DNA from: Sphingomonas sp. 1F27F7B
Lineage (GTDB): Bacteria; Pseudomonadota; Alphaproteobacteria; Sphingomonadales; Sphingomonadaceae
Reading direction: 5' to 3'
Length of the DNA: 64,000 nucleotides
NCBI RefSeq assembly: GCF_005503355.1
Contig: NZ_SCMK01000018.1
Location: 39,954-103,953, forward strand
This document shows, one piece after another, positions 36,630 to 45,187 of the stretch. The stretch's first letter is position 1. Every line of letters starts with the position of its first letter. The position numbers and the translations under genes were made by a program. The notes beneath the pieces were generated by a model. That model did no database searches and was not told the DNA's origin. It worked only from the letters and a program-made list of their open reading frames with translations.

Positions 36630-38798
36630 TCAGACGAAGCTATGGGGATCCACGTCCACCGCCACCCGCACCTTGGGGCTCCAGGCCAGGCCGCCCAGCC
36701 AGTCGCGCAGCACCTGCTGCACGTCGAAGCTGCGCCGGGCATGGACGAGCAGCCGGTAGCGGTGGCGCCCGCGCAGCATCGCCAGCGGGGCGGGGGCCGG
36801 GCCATAGACGTGCATGTCCTCGCCGATCTCGGGCGCGGTGCGGCCGATCATCCGTGCGGTTTCCTCGGCGGCGGCGCGGTCCTCGCTCGAGACGATGATC
36901 GCGGCATAGCGGCCATAGGGCGGCGCATCGGCGTCGCGCCGCGCCTCGGCCTCGGCGGCGTAGAAGCTCTCCGCATCGCCCGAGACGAGCGCCCGCATCA
37001 CCGGCGCGTCGGGCGCATGGGTCTGGATATAGACGGTGCCGGGCTTCTCGCCCCGGCCGGCGCGGCCCGCCACCTGCATGATCTGCTGGAAGGTGCGCTC
37101 GCTGGCGCGCAGGTCGCCGCCGTCGAGGCCCAGGTCCGCATCGACCACCCCGACCAGCGTCAGGTTGGGGAAGTGATAGCCCTTGGTCACCAGCTGCGTG
37201 CCCACCACGATGTCGATCGCGCCATGCTCCATCCGCGCGACGAACTCGGCCGCCTTGGCGGGTGACCAGAGCGTGTCCGACGTGACGATGGCGGTGCGCG
37301 CCTCGGGCCACAGCGCCGCCACTTCGTCGGCGATGCGCTCGACTCCGGGGCCGCAGGCGACGAGCGTGTCCTCGCTCTTGCACTCGGGGCACAGGCTCGG
37401 CGCGGGGATGGTGTGCCCGCAATGATGGCAGGAAAGGCGCCGCAGCAGCCGGTGCTCGACCATCCAGGCCGTGCAGTTCGGACATTGGAAACGATGCCCG
37501 CAATGCCGGCAGAGCGTGAGCGGGGCATAGCCGCGCCGGTTGAGGAACAGCAGCGACTGCTCGCCCCTGGCCAGGGTCTCGTCGATCGCCTTGACGAGCG
37601 GCGGCGCCAGCCAGCGGCCGCGCTCGGGCGGGGCCTGGATCAGGTCGATGGGTATGATCTCGGGCATCTCCGCCAGCCCGTAGCGGCCGGGGAGCTTGAG
37701 TTCCGCATAGCGGCCCAGCTCGACCTGGTGGCGCGTCTCGATCGCCGGGGTGGCGGAGGCGAGGATCACCGGGCATTCCTCGAATCGCCCGCGCATCACG
37801 GCCACGTCGCGGGCATGATAATGGACGCCGTCCTCCTGCTTGAAGCTGGTCTCGTGCGCTTCGTCGACCACGATCAGGCCCAGCTTCGGATAGGGCAGGA
37901 ACAGCGCCGAGCGGGCACCCACCGTCACCATCGCCTCGCCGCCGGCGATCGCCCGCCAGGCGCGGCGGCGCTGCGAAGTCCTGAGCCCCGAATGCCAGGC
38001 GACTGGATCGCAGCCGAAGCGCTTCTCGAAGCGCGTGAGGAAGGGTTCGGTCAGCGCGATCTCGGGCAGCAGTACCAAGGTCTGCCTGCCCGCCGTCAGT
38101 GCCGCGGCGATGGCTTCGAAATAGACTTCGGTCTTGCCCGATCCCGTCACCCCGTCGAGCAGGAAGGGCTGGAATGCTCCGGCGTCCACTGCCCGGCGCA
38201 GGGCCGCGGCGGCATCCGCCTGTTCGGGATTGAGCCGGGGCGGAGCGAAATCGGGGTCGGGCAGCGGATAAGGGGTGTCGGTGTCGACCACCACCGCCTC
38301 GATCGCGCCGGTCTTGACCAGCCCCCGGATCACCGCGTCGGACACATCGGCGGCCAGTGCCAGCTCGCGGACCAACCCCTGGCGCTCGCCGATCCGCTCC
38401 AGGGCCTGGGCGCGCTGTGGAGTCAGCCGGCCCGGCACCACGCCGGTCGCGCGATATTCGGTGATCGTCGGCGCGCTCTCGAACGCCGCGGAGGTGCGCA
38501 GTGCCATTGCCAGCACGGCGGAGGGCGGGCTCAGATAATAGTCCGCGGTCCATTCGACGAGCCGGCGGACCGATGCGGGGATCGGCGGCGCGTCGGCGAC
38601 GGCCATGATGTTGCGCAGCCGGTTGTCGCCGATCTCCTCGGTCGGCAGCCGCTCGGCCTCCCAGACCACGCCGGCATATTGGCGCGGGCCGATCGGCACG
38701 ACGACGATCGAGCCCGGCGCGACCTGCATGCCGGCGGGCACGCGATAGTCGAGCGGGCCGAGCGCGGGATGGAGGACGAGGACGCGGGCGCGGGACAT
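36630..38798 (-). CDS. priA: Primosomal protein N' (replication restart helicase)
   Basis: A 3'-5' DNA helicase that reloads the replisome at stalled forks. The 722-residue protein has an N-terminal 3'-DNA-binding domain (LDYRVPAGMQVAPGSIVVVPIG), Walker A GVTGSGKTE (216-224), and DEAH as VVDEAHETSFKQEDGVHYHARDVA (split; TSFKQE is the PriA aromatic-rich loop region). Eight zinc Cys lie in CRHCGHRFQCPNC and CHHCG...CPECKS, and motifs V-VI follow (GTQLVTKGYHFPNLTLVGVVDAD). It is monocistronic, with divergent small-protein genes beyond its start. Confidence 0.96.
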   Translation of the reverse strand: MSRARVLVLHPALGPLDYRVPAGMQVAPGSIVVVPIGPRQYAGVVWEAERLPTEEIGDNRLRNIMAVADAPPIPASVRRLVEWTADYYLSPPSAVLAMALRTSAAFESAPTITEYRATGVVPGRLTPQRAQALERIGERQGLVRELALAADVSDAVIRGLVKTGAIEAVVVDTDTPYPLPDPDFAPPRLNPEQADAAAALRRAVDAGAFQPFLLDGVTGSGKTEVYFEAIAAALTAGRQTLVLLPEIALTEPFLTRFEKRFGCDPVAWHSGLRTSQRRRAWRAIAGGEAMVTVGARSALFLPYPKLGLIVVDEAHETSFKQEDGVHYHARDVAVMRGRFEECPVILASATPAIETRHQVELGRYAELKLPGRYGLAEMPEIIPIDLIQAPPERGRWLAPPLVKAIDETLARGEQSLLFLNRRGYAPLTLCRHCGHRFQCPNCTAWMVEHRLLRRLSCHHCGHTIPAPSLCPECKSEDTLVACGPGVERIADEVAALWPEARTAIVTSDTLWSPAKAAEFVARMEHGAIDIVVGTQLVTKGYHFPNLTLVGVVDADLGLDGGDLRASERTFQQIMQVAGRAGRGEKPGTVYIQTHAPDAPVMRALVSGDAESFYAAEAEARRDADAPPYGRYAAIIVSSEDRAAAEETARMIGRTAPEIGEDMHVYGPAPAPLAMLRGRHRYRLLVHARRSFDVQQVLRDWLGGLAWSPKVRVAVDVDPHSFV

Positions 38799-38872
38799 GA
38801 GGCGTCCTCATATGGGCTTTTGCGCGGGAAACGGAATCCCCGTATCGGGTTGGGGCTTCAAGGAGATCGAAG

Positions 38873-39340
38873 ATGCTGCTCGCCACCGTCCTGCTGCTCG
38901 CCCAGGCCGTTCCCGCCGCCCCGGCCGCGCAGACCACCCAGTGCAAGGCGACCGACGCCAGCCTTCCCGTCTCGCTGCTCGGCTGGGCGAAGCCCGGCGA
39001 TGAATTCATGCCGGGCAAGGCAGTGGCGCTCGACACGAGCGACGGCGCGGCGCTCAAGGGGCTGCCCGCCGGCAGCAAGCCCGGCAAGGCGGCGACGATC
39101 GGCTTCAGGATCGAAACCGCGGGGGTCTACGGCATCGCGCTCGATCAGGGCGGCTGGATCGACGTGCTTCCCGGGATCGAAGGCGGCGCGGCGCTCGCCT
39201 CGGTCAGGCACGGCCACGGCCCCGAATGCTCGACGATCCGCAAGATCGTCCGCTTCGAGCTCCGGCCCGGCATCTACCGGCTCTACGTCTCGGGGCTGTC
39301 GGCGCCGAAAGTGAAGGCGATGCTGGTGGCCGGCGAATGA
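38873..39340 (+). CDS. Small exported protein, paralogue A
   Basis: A 155-residue protein with an N-terminal signal (MLLATVLLLAQAVPAAPAAQ) and a mature part with two Cys (TTQCKATDASLP; PECSTIRKI). It is clearly paralogous to the product at 40,490-40,888. Shared motifs are GWxxxG, AGxxGIAxDxxGWID, the xxxxCSTIxKIxxxxxRPGxYR block and the A-K-ML end. The two conserved Cys probably form a disulphide. AAGGAGA precedes the start. Its last codon overlaps the next gene (ATGA). No family is recognised; a beta-sandwich carbohydrate- or lipid-binding fold is only a guess. Confidence 0.75.
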   Translation: MLLATVLLLAQAVPAAPAAQTTQCKATDASLPVSLLGWAKPGDEFMPGKAVALDTSDGAALKGLPAGSKPGKAATIGFRIETAGVYGIALDQGGWIDVLPGIEGGAALASVRHGHGPECSTIRKIVRFELRPGIYRLYVSGLSAPKVKAMLVAGE

Positions 39341-39741
39341 GCGCGGCGAACAAGGCGGCTGTCCGCGCCTATGTCGATGCGTTCAATGCGCACGATGTCG
39401 CCCGGCTGAACCGGCTCTTCGCGCCCGAAGCGAGAATCTGGGGCGTGCTGGGCGCCGGACCGCTCGACATGGCGATGGGGATCTGGCGCGAACTGCACGA
39501 AGGGATGGAGATGCGGCTCGAGATACTCGACCTGGTCGCCGAGGGAGATACGGTGGCGGCCCGTCTACGCGAGACCGGCCGTTTCGCCGGCCCCTTTCGC
39601 GGCATGGGCGGGCTGGAGCCGACCGGCCGGCCCTATGAGGTAGCCGCGATGGAATGGTTCCGGCTCGAGGACGGGAAGATCACCGAGCGCTGGGGCGCCC
39701 GCGATTCCGCCGCGATCGTCCGGCAGGTGAGCCAGGACTAA
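39337..39741 (+). CDS. SnoaL-like (NTF2 fold) protein
   Basis: A 134-residue cytoplasmic protein of the cystatin/NTF2-like fold: AAVRAYVDAFNAHDVARLNRLFAPEARIWG (N-terminal helices), VAEGDTVAARLRETGRF, and MEWFRLEDGKITERWGARDSAAIVRQ at the C-terminus. Members include polyketide cyclases and many uncharacterised binding proteins. The active-site residue cannot be assigned. It is translationally coupled to the upstream exported protein, and its stop overlaps the convergent DUF2490 gene by 4 bp. Confidence 0.88.
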   Translation: MSAANKAAVRAYVDAFNAHDVARLNRLFAPEARIWGVLGAGPLDMAMGIWRELHEGMEMRLEILDLVAEGDTVAARLRETGRFAGPFRGMGGLEPTGRPYEVAAMEWFRLEDGKITERWGARDSAAIVRQVSQD

Positions 39742-40415
39742 GGCCGCAGCGTCAGCCCGATCGTCATCGCATGGTCCATCTGATCGCGCGCGCCGGCGCG
39801 GCCGAAGCGATATTGGTTGAGATAGCCGATCTCGACGCGCAGCCGGCGGCCCACCGGCGCCCCCAGCCCGACATTGGCCCGCACCCGCTCGATCCCGCCG
39901 CGCTGGCCCCAGCCGGTGGTGTTGAGATTGAGGAAGGTCTCGTGCGTGGCGAACAGGCCGAGCCCGGTCCGGCCCAGCGGCGCGTTGAAGCGCAGCTGGC
40001 CGCGCACGCGGTGGCCGATCTCCGGCCCCGAACTGTTGAAGCGCTGCTCCAGCCGGATCCGCGTGGCGAAGCCGGCGCCCAGCGGCACGATCACGTGCTG
40101 GCGCAGCCGCTCCTCGTTCGGCAGCGTCCGGTCGCCGACGAAATCCTCGACGTGCCGATAGCCGATGGCGAGCTCGACCTTGCCGAGCTTCCAGGCGAAC
40201 AGCCCGCCGATCTCGGTATGCGCCAGCCCCCGGGCGCGGTCGCCGAAACGGGCGATGCTTTCCACCGTCGCCTCTTCATGCTCGCTCACGCGGACGACGC
40301 CGCTCGCCTGCAGCCAGAGCTGGTCGTCGGTCCGCTGCGCGAACGCCGGCGCGGCGGCGAGGAACAGGGGCAGGACGATGCACGAGCGCATCGCGTCTAA
40401 ACGCATCGTCTTCAT
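39738..40415 (-). CDS. DUF2490 family outer-membrane-like protein
   Basis: A 225-residue protein with a signal peptide (MRLDAMRSCIVLPLFLAAAPAFA, then QRTDDQLWLQ). Repeated amphipathic strands follow (VELAIGYRHVEDF, TRIRLEQRFNSSGPEIGHRVRGQLRFNAPL, RLRVEIGYLNQYRFG), typical of the DUF2490 group of predicted outer-membrane beta barrels. It ends HAMTIGLTLRP. Function unknown. Several Met codons (40,415, 40,406, 40,391) could start it. Convergent with the SnoaL-like gene by overlap. Confidence 0.82.
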   Translation of the reverse strand: MKTMRLDAMRSCIVLPLFLAAAPAFAQRTDDQLWLQASGVVRVSEHEEATVESIARFGDRARGLAHTEIGGLFAWKLGKVELAIGYRHVEDFVGDRTLPNEERLRQHVIVPLGAGFATRIRLEQRFNSSGPEIGHRVRGQLRFNAPLGRTGLGLFATHETFLNLNTTGWGQRGGIERVRANVGLGAPVGRRLRVEIGYLNQYRFGRAGARDQMDHAMTIGLTLRP

Positions 40416-40489
40416 TCCGGTGCAAGCTCTTCTTGCCGGCTCCGGAACATCCATGGAACATCGCTGCCATCCAAAGGGGGAGAAGAGTG

Positions 40490-40888
40490 ATGATTCTCAT
40501 GACGGCGCTGGCTCTGGGCATGGCGGCGCAGGGCCGCTGCACGGCGCTCGACACGCGGCTTCCGCGTCCGCTCGCCGGCTGGACGCGCGAGGGGCGCGGG
40601 CTCGATACCGGCCATGCGGCGATGCTGCCGGTGCGCGGCGGCAGCGTCGAGGCGCAGATCGCCATCCGCAAGGCCGGCACGGTCGGCATCGCAATCGATC
40701 GCGCCGGCTGGATCGACGCCTTCGCTGCCGGCAGCCCGCGCGCGCTGCGCATGGCGTCGGAGCGCCGGGGCCCGCGCTGCTCGACGATCCACAAGATCCT
40801 CTATTACCGGATGCGCCCGGGCACCTATCGCGTCACGGTGAATCGGCTTAAGGGCGGCCGTGCAAAGCTGATGCTCACGCACGACTGA
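40490..40888 (+). CDS. Small exported protein, paralogue B
   Basis: A 132-residue protein with signal MILMTALALGMAAQGRCTA. It is paralogous to the product at 38,873-39,340 over the full length: RCTALDTRLPRPLAGW, GTVGIAIDRAGWIDAF, RRGPRCSTIHKILYYRMRPGTYRVTV, GGRAKLML. The Cys pair is conserved. GGGGGAGAAG supports the start. It lies 25 bp upstream of fsa on the same strand. The two paralogues flank a SnoaL and a DUF2490 gene, suggesting an old local duplication. Function unknown. Confidence 0.72.
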   Translation: MILMTALALGMAAQGRCTALDTRLPRPLAGWTREGRGLDTGHAAMLPVRGGSVEAQIAIRKAGTVGIAIDRAGWIDAFAAGSPRALRMASERRGPRCSTIHKILYYRMRPGTYRVTVNRLKGGRAKLMLTHD

Positions 40889-40913
40889 CAGCAAATGTCA
40901 TAAGGGATTCCCG

Positions 40914-41567
40914 ATGAAGTTCTTCGCCGACACCGCCGATACCGCCGACATTCGCGACCTGGCCGCCACCGGCCTGCTCGACGGCGTCACCACCAATCCC
41001 TCGCTGATCCACAAGGCGGGCCGCGATTTCCTCGAAGTGGTCCGGGAGATCTGCGAGATCGTCGAGGGGCCGGTCTCGGCCGAAGTGGTCGCGCTCGATT
41101 TCGAGGGCATGATGCGTGAGGCGGAGATCGTCCGGAAGATCGCCGACAATGTCGCGGTCAAGGTGCCGCTGACGATCGACGGCCTCAAGGCGTGCAAGGC
41201 GCTCACCGACGACGGCACCATGGTCAACGTGACTCTGTGCTTCTCGGCCAACCAGGCGCTGCTCGCGGCCAAGGCCGGCGCGACCTTCATCTCGCCGTTC
41301 GTCGGCCGGCACGACGATATCGGCTATCCGGGCATGGACCTGATCGCCGACATCCGCACGATCTACGACAATTACGCCTTCGACACCGAGATCCTGGTCG
41401 CCAGCGTGCGCAACCCGATCCATGTGCTCGAGGCCGCCAAGATCGGCGCCGACGTGATGACTGCGCCGCCCTCGGTGATCCGCCAGCTGGTCAAGCACCC
41501 GCTCACCGACAACGGCATCGCCGCGTTCATGGCCGACTGGGCCAAGACCGGGCAGAAGATCGGGTGA
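40914..41567 (+). CDS. fsa: Fructose-6-phosphate aldolase / small transaldolase
   Basis: A 217-residue class I aldolase of the TalC/Fsa subfamily: MKFFADTADTADIRDLAATGLLDGVTTNPSLI at the N-terminus. The Schiff-base Lys83 is in VAVKVPLT, followed by NVTLCFSANQALLAAKAGATFISPFVGRHDD (split). The short length separates it from classic transaldolases of more than 300 residues. It either cleaves fructose-6-phosphate to dihydroxyacetone and glyceraldehyde-3-phosphate, or transfers dihydroxyacetone in the pentose phosphate pathway. The two cannot be told apart from sequence alone. Confidence 0.93.
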   Translation: MKFFADTADTADIRDLAATGLLDGVTTNPSLIHKAGRDFLEVVREICEIVEGPVSAEVVALDFEGMMREAEIVRKIADNVAVKVPLTIDGLKACKALTDDGTMVNVTLCFSANQALLAAKAGATFISPFVGRHDDIGYPGMDLIADIRTIYDNYAFDTEILVASVRNPIHVLEAAKIGADVMTAPPSVIRQLVKHPLTDNGIAAFMADWAKTGQKIG

Positions 41568-41577
41568 TTTCCCAATT

Positions 41578-41723
41578 CCTCCCCCGGCTTGCCGGGGGAG
41601 GGGGACCGCTCGCATGGCGCGTGGTGGAGGGGCGGCCGCGGCACGCGGCGGAGATCCGCCGCGCCCCTCCACCACCGACCTGTGGCCGGCGACCTCCCTC
41701 CCCGCGACAAGCTCGGGGAGGAG
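41578..41723. repeat. Compound palindromic element between fsa and xerC
   Basis: Three hairpins are nested or adjacent: CCTCCCCCGGC/GCCGGGGGAGG (41,578-41,601); GTGGTGGAGGGGCG/CGCCCCTCCACCAC (41,621-41,675), bracketing GCGGCGGAGATCCGCCGC; and a final CTCCCCGCGACAAGCTCGGGGAG. It fills most of the fsa-xerC gap. Confidence 0.8.
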
Positions 41724-41738
41724 CTATACTATCTCCCC

Positions 41739-42632
41739 ATGACCGAACCCGCCCTCCCGCTTCTCTATGCGCAGCATCTCGCGCGTGACCGGCGGCGGTC
41801 CGCGCACACCGTGCGGGCCTATGGCGCCACCGCCGAGCGGCTGGTCGCCTTCCTCCAGCGGCATTGGGGCGGTCCCGTCACGCGCGACGCGCTCGGCCGC
41901 GCCAGCGCCGCGGACCTGCGCGCCTATCTCGCCCATCGCCGCGGCGAGGGCCTGTCCAACGCCTCCGCCGCGCGCGAGCTCTCGGCGGTGCGCGGCTTCC
42001 TGAAGTTCGCCGGCGGCGAGGATGCGGAGCTTCCCCGGCTCAGGGGGCCGCGCGTCAAGAAGGGCGTGCCCCGCCCGATTGCCCCGCACGAGGCAGTCGC
42101 GCTCGCCGAGACGGTTTCCGAGGAAGCACGCGAGCCCTGGATCGGGCTGCGCGACTGGGCGGTGCTGCTGCTGCTCTACGGCGCCGGGTTGCGCATCGGC
42201 GAGGCAGTAGGGCTGACCGGCGGCGTCCTGCCGCTGGGCCAGACGATGAGCGTCACCGGCAAGCGCGACAAGACCCGCATCGTTCCCCTGCTGCCCCAGG
42301 TCCGCGAGGCGATCGAGGCCTATGCCCGTGCCTGCCCCTATGGCATCGCGCGCGATGCCCCGCTGTTCCGCGGCGCGAAGGGGGGCCCGATGCCGGCGGG
42401 AGTGATCCGCAAGTCGGTCCGTTCCGCCCGCGCCGCGCTCGGCCTGTCGGACCGGACGACGCCGCATGCGCTGCGGCACAGCTTCGCCACGCACCTGCTG
42501 GGCCGGGGCGCGGACCTGCGCGCGCTGCAGGAGCTGCTCGGCCACGCCAGCCTCAGCTCGACTCAAGTCTATACCGCGGTCGACGCCGCGCACCTGCTGG
42601 ACGTATATCGCAACGCGCATCCGCGCGCCTGA
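41739..42632 (+). CDS. xerC: Tyrosine recombinase XerC
   Basis: Site-specific recombinase resolving chromosome dimers at dif with XerD and FtsK. The 297-residue protein has the N-terminal SAM-like core-binding domain (FLQRHWGGPVTRDALGRASAADLRAYLAHRR). Catalytic residues are in GAGLRIGEAVGL (Arg), GKRDKTRIVPLLP (Lys), HALRHSFATHLL (His/Arg), LGHASLSSTQVYTAVD (His and nucleophile Tyr). Length and motifs are those of the chromosomal recombinase, not of a phage integrase, so no mobile element is implied. The start at 41739 fits the family length. Confidence 0.92.
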   Translation: MTEPALPLLYAQHLARDRRRSAHTVRAYGATAERLVAFLQRHWGGPVTRDALGRASAADLRAYLAHRRGEGLSNASAARELSAVRGFLKFAGGEDAELPRLRGPRVKKGVPRPIAPHEAVALAETVSEEAREPWIGLRDWAVLLLLYGAGLRIGEAVGLTGGVLPLGQTMSVTGKRDKTRIVPLLPQVREAIEAYARACPYGIARDAPLFRGAKGGPMPAGVIRKSVRSARAALGLSDRTTPHALRHSFATHLLGRGADLRALQELLGHASLSSTQVYTAVDAAHLLDVYRNAHPRA

Positions 42633-42676
42633 TCCCGATTAGTTACACCGGGGCAGCCGTCCGCTAGAGCGGGGCC

Positions 42677-43156
42677 ATGCACGATCCCTATCTCGCCGAC
42701 GTCGCCGACATCCAGCGCATTCCCGAAGTAGAGACTATCCTCGCCGAATTGTGCGAGCGGACCGGCATGGGCTTCGCCGCGGTGGCGCGCGTCACCGCGG
42801 ATCGCTGGGTCGCCTGCCAGGTGCTCGACAAGATCGAGTTCGGGCTGGACGCCGGCGACGAGCTGGCGATCAAGACAACGATCTGCGACGAGATCCGCGC
42901 GAGCGGCCAGGGCATCTATATCAACGACGTCGAGGCCGATCCCGCCTGGCGCACGCATCACACGCCCGCGCTCTATGGCATCAAGAGCTACATCTCCTGG
43001 CCGATCGTGCGCGGCGACGGCAGCTTCTTCGGCACGTTGTGCGCGGTCGATCCGCAGTCGCGCCTGGGCCTGGCGGCGCTGGCGCCGCAGATGGAGGCCT
43101 ATGCGCAGCGGATCGCGACCGAGCTCGATCGCGTCAGTCCCGCGGCTTCCAGGTGA
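42677..43156 (+). CDS. GAF-domain sensor protein
   Basis: A 159-residue single GAF domain: IPEVETILAELCERTGMGFAAVARVTADRWVACQVLD at the start, and AIKTTICDEIRASGQGIYINDVEADPAW through GIKSYISWPIVRGDGSFFGTLCAVDP, the conserved F-G-T-L-C/C-x-V-D end. There is no output domain, so it may bind a small molecule and act through a partner. The 3' end overlaps the convergent DedA gene by 23 bp. Confidence 0.86.
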   Translation: MHDPYLADVADIQRIPEVETILAELCERTGMGFAAVARVTADRWVACQVLDKIEFGLDAGDELAIKTTICDEIRASGQGIYINDVEADPAWRTHHTPALYGIKSYISWPIVRGDGSFFGTLCAVDPQSRLGLAALAPQMEAYAQRIATELDRVSPAASR

Positions 43157-43718
43157 GGATCCGCCAGACATAGAGCAGCGCGATCCCGGCGACGATGGCG
43201 ATGATCGCGGGCCCCACCCAATGTTCGATATCCTCGATCGTGGCGCCCAGCGCATAGCCCACGCCCACCAGGATGACGTTCCAGATCGCGCTGCCCGCGG
43301 CGGTGTAGCCGACGAAGCGCCAGAAGGGCATGTGCATCAGCCCGGCGGGGATCGAGATGATCGTGCGGCCCACCGGCATGAAGCGGAAGATCAGCACGGT
43401 CGGCCCGCCCCATTTGTCGAAATAGGTCTTGAGCTTCTCGATCTCGTGCCAGTCGAGCGTCAGCCAGCGGCCCCAGCGATCGATCAGCGGCCGCAGGCGC
43501 TTATAGCCCAGCCGCCGGCCGATCTCCCACCAGAAGAGATTGCCCAGCACGGTGCCCGCGGTGCCGGCGAGCAGCACGAGCGCCAGGTTCATCTCGCCGC
43601 GCGCCACGGCGATGCCCGCGACGCTCATGATCGCTTCCGACGGCACCGGCGGAATCACATTCTCGAGCACCATCAGCCAGAAGATGCCCCAATAGCCCCA
43701 GGAAGCCGCGTCCCACAT
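43134..43718 (-). CDS. DedA family inner-membrane protein
   Basis: A 194-residue polytopic protein with ENVIPPVPSEAIMSVAGI near the N-terminus and RFMPVGRTIISIPAGLMHMPFWRFVGYTAAGSAIWN, the DedA/SNARE-associated signature (F/Y-x-R-x-x-P-x-x-R). The family supports envelope integrity and recycling of undecaprenyl phosphate or lipid flip-flop across the membrane. The length is normal. It is 10 bp downstream of gshB on the same strand, so probably co-transcribed. Confidence 0.92.
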   Translation of the reverse strand: MWDAASWGYWGIFWLMVLENVIPPVPSEAIMSVAGIAVARGEMNLALVLLAGTAGTVLGNLFWWEIGRRLGYKRLRPLIDRWGRWLTLDWHEIEKLKTYFDKWGGPTVLIFRFMPVGRTIISIPAGLMHMPFWRFVGYTAAGSAIWNVILVGVGYALGATIEDIEHWVGPAIIAIVAGIALLYVWRILTWKPRD

Positions 43719-43728
43719 AGCGCCTCGA

Positions 43729-44685
43729 TCAGTTCCGCTCGGCGACGCGGCGCTCGATCGCCTGCCAGATCAGCGCGGCGGTGTCGGTGCCGTTGAACCG
43801 GTCGATCGCGACGATGCCGGTGGGGGACGTGACGTTGATCTCGGTCAGCCACTCGCCGCCGATCACGTCGATGCCGACGAACAGCAGCCCGCGCTGCTTC
43901 AGCTCCGGGCCCAGCACCGCGCAGATTTCCTGCTCGCGCGCCGTCAGTTCGGTCTTGGCCGCGCTGCCGCCCACTGCCAGGTTCGAGCGGATCTCGCCTT
44001 CGCCCGGAATGCGGTTGATCGCGCCGGCCACTTCGCCGTCGACCAGCACGATGCGCTTGTCGCCCGCCGCCACCGAGGGGAGGAAGGCCTGCACCATGTG
44101 CGGCTCGCGCCAGGCGGTGTTGAACACTTCGATCAGCGAGGACAGGTTGGCGCCGTCGCGGCCCACCTTGAAGATCGCCTTGCCGCCATTGCCGTGGAGC
44201 GGCTTGATGACGATCTCGCCATGCTCGGCGAGGAAGGCGCGCGCCTCGTCCAGGCTGCGGGTGACGAGCGTCGGCGGCATGAACTGCGGATAGTCGAGGA
44301 CGAACACCTTCTCCGGCGCGTTGCGCACGCTGGCCGGATCGTTGACCACCAGCGTTCGGTCGGCGATCCGCTCGAGCAGGTGCGTCGCGGTGATATAGCC
44401 CAGGTCGAAGGGCGGGTCCTGGCGCATCAGCACGACATCGGCGTCCGCGCCCAGGTCGAGCGACACCGGCGCCTCGAAGCGGAAATGGTCGCCCGCCACG
44501 CGCTGCACAGTCACCGGATGCGCCCGGGTCCAGACCCGGCCGGCGGAATAGTTGAGGTCCTCGGCGCCGTAATGGAACAGCCGGTGGCCGCGCGCCTGGG
44601 CCGAGAGCATCAGCGCGAAGGTCGAGTCTCCAGCGATGTTGATCGCATCGAGCGGGTCCATCTGCACGGCGACAATGAGCGACAT
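43729..44685 (-). CDS. gshB: Glutathione synthetase
   Basis: ATP-grasp ligase adding glycine to gamma-glutamylcysteine. The 318-residue length matches prokaryotic GshB. N-terminus MSLIVAVQMDPLDAINIAGDSTFALMLSAQARGH has the substrate-binding fold. ATP-grasp motifs are GEIVIKPLHGNGGKAIFKV and VLVDGEVAGAINRIPGEGEIRSNLAVGGSA. The C-terminal LLFVGIDVIGGEWLTEINVTSPTG supplies metal ligands. An AAGGAGG site precedes the ATG. It lies 43 bp after yraN, with a perfect palindrome between. Confidence 0.96.
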   Translation of the reverse strand: MSLIVAVQMDPLDAINIAGDSTFALMLSAQARGHRLFHYGAEDLNYSAGRVWTRAHPVTVQRVAGDHFRFEAPVSLDLGADADVVLMRQDPPFDLGYITATHLLERIADRTLVVNDPASVRNAPEKVFVLDYPQFMPPTLVTRSLDEARAFLAEHGEIVIKPLHGNGGKAIFKVGRDGANLSSLIEVFNTAWREPHMVQAFLPSVAAGDKRIVLVDGEVAGAINRIPGEGEIRSNLAVGGSAAKTELTAREQEICAVLGPELKQRGLLFVGIDVIGGEWLTEINVTSPTGIVAIDRFNGTDTAALIWQAIERRVAERN

Positions 44686-44709
44686 TCGGCCTCCTTCGGG
44701 AACGCCTTA

Positions 44710-44733
44710 GGTGACTTATTCGAATAAGTCACC
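44710..44733. promoter_or_regulatory. 24-bp perfect palindrome overlapping yraN stop, before gshB
   Basis: GGTGACTTATTC followed by its exact complement GAATAAGTCACC has no spacer. It includes the yraN stop codon and ends 25 bp from the gshB start. It shares the GTGACTTA/TAAGTCAC half-sites with the inverted repeat at 5,074-5,107. It may be an operator of gshB or a transcript hairpin. Confidence 0.5.
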
Positions 44734-45106
44734 CCATCCAGGCGTTCTCGATATGGCGAGGTGGCGTGCCCGGGGCAATGAGGATCACGTCGACGCGGAT
44801 ATCGTCGCCCGGGCCGGCATAGCGCGGCATCAGCACCTCGGCCGCGGCGGCGACGCGGGCGAGGCGGCGCTCGTCGATCGCGAAATCGAGATCGGCTGCG
44901 GTGGCGCGGGTCTTGACCTCGACAAAGGCGATCAGGCTGCCGCGACGCACAACCAGATCGACTTCGCCGGCCGGGGTGCGGACCCGGCGATCGAGGATTT
45001 TCCAGCCTTTCAGCCACAGCCACCAGGCGGCACGGCGCTCGCCTTCGCGGCCACGCGTTTCCGCAGCGCGGCGATCCGTTGGTCTTTTGCCCCTCACGAC
45101 TCGCAC
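44729..45106 (-). CDS. yraN: YraN family (UPF0102) endonuclease-fold protein
   Basis: A 125-residue protein with the UPF0102 core: GREGERRAAWWLWLKGWKILDRRVRTPAGEVDLVVRRGSLIAFVEVKTR (split; E..D..EVK is a PD-(D/E)xK nuclease motif). Its function is not established; a Holliday-junction-like nuclease fold is suggested. In E. coli yraN neighbours lpoA (yraM) and rsmI (yraL), and both relatives lie within 1.5 kb here, so the locus is conserved though rearranged. Confidence 0.93.
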   Translation of the reverse strand: MRVVRGKRPTDRRAAETRGREGERRAAWWLWLKGWKILDRRVRTPAGEVDLVVRRGSLIAFVEVKTRATAADLDFAIDERRLARVAAAAEVLMPRYAGPGDDIRVDVILIAPGTPPRHIENAWMG

Positions 45107-45187
45107 CTGTGGATAACTTTGGTTACCATCGCCAGACCGAGTCGCACCGAACCGGGTTTATCGGTGCTTTCGGGGGGTCGCATTCTG

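Noticed and set aside
41739..42632. Phage or island integrase
   Set aside because: Length, motifs and neighbours (fsa, priA) fit chromosomal XerC, and no attachment site or mobile genes are present.
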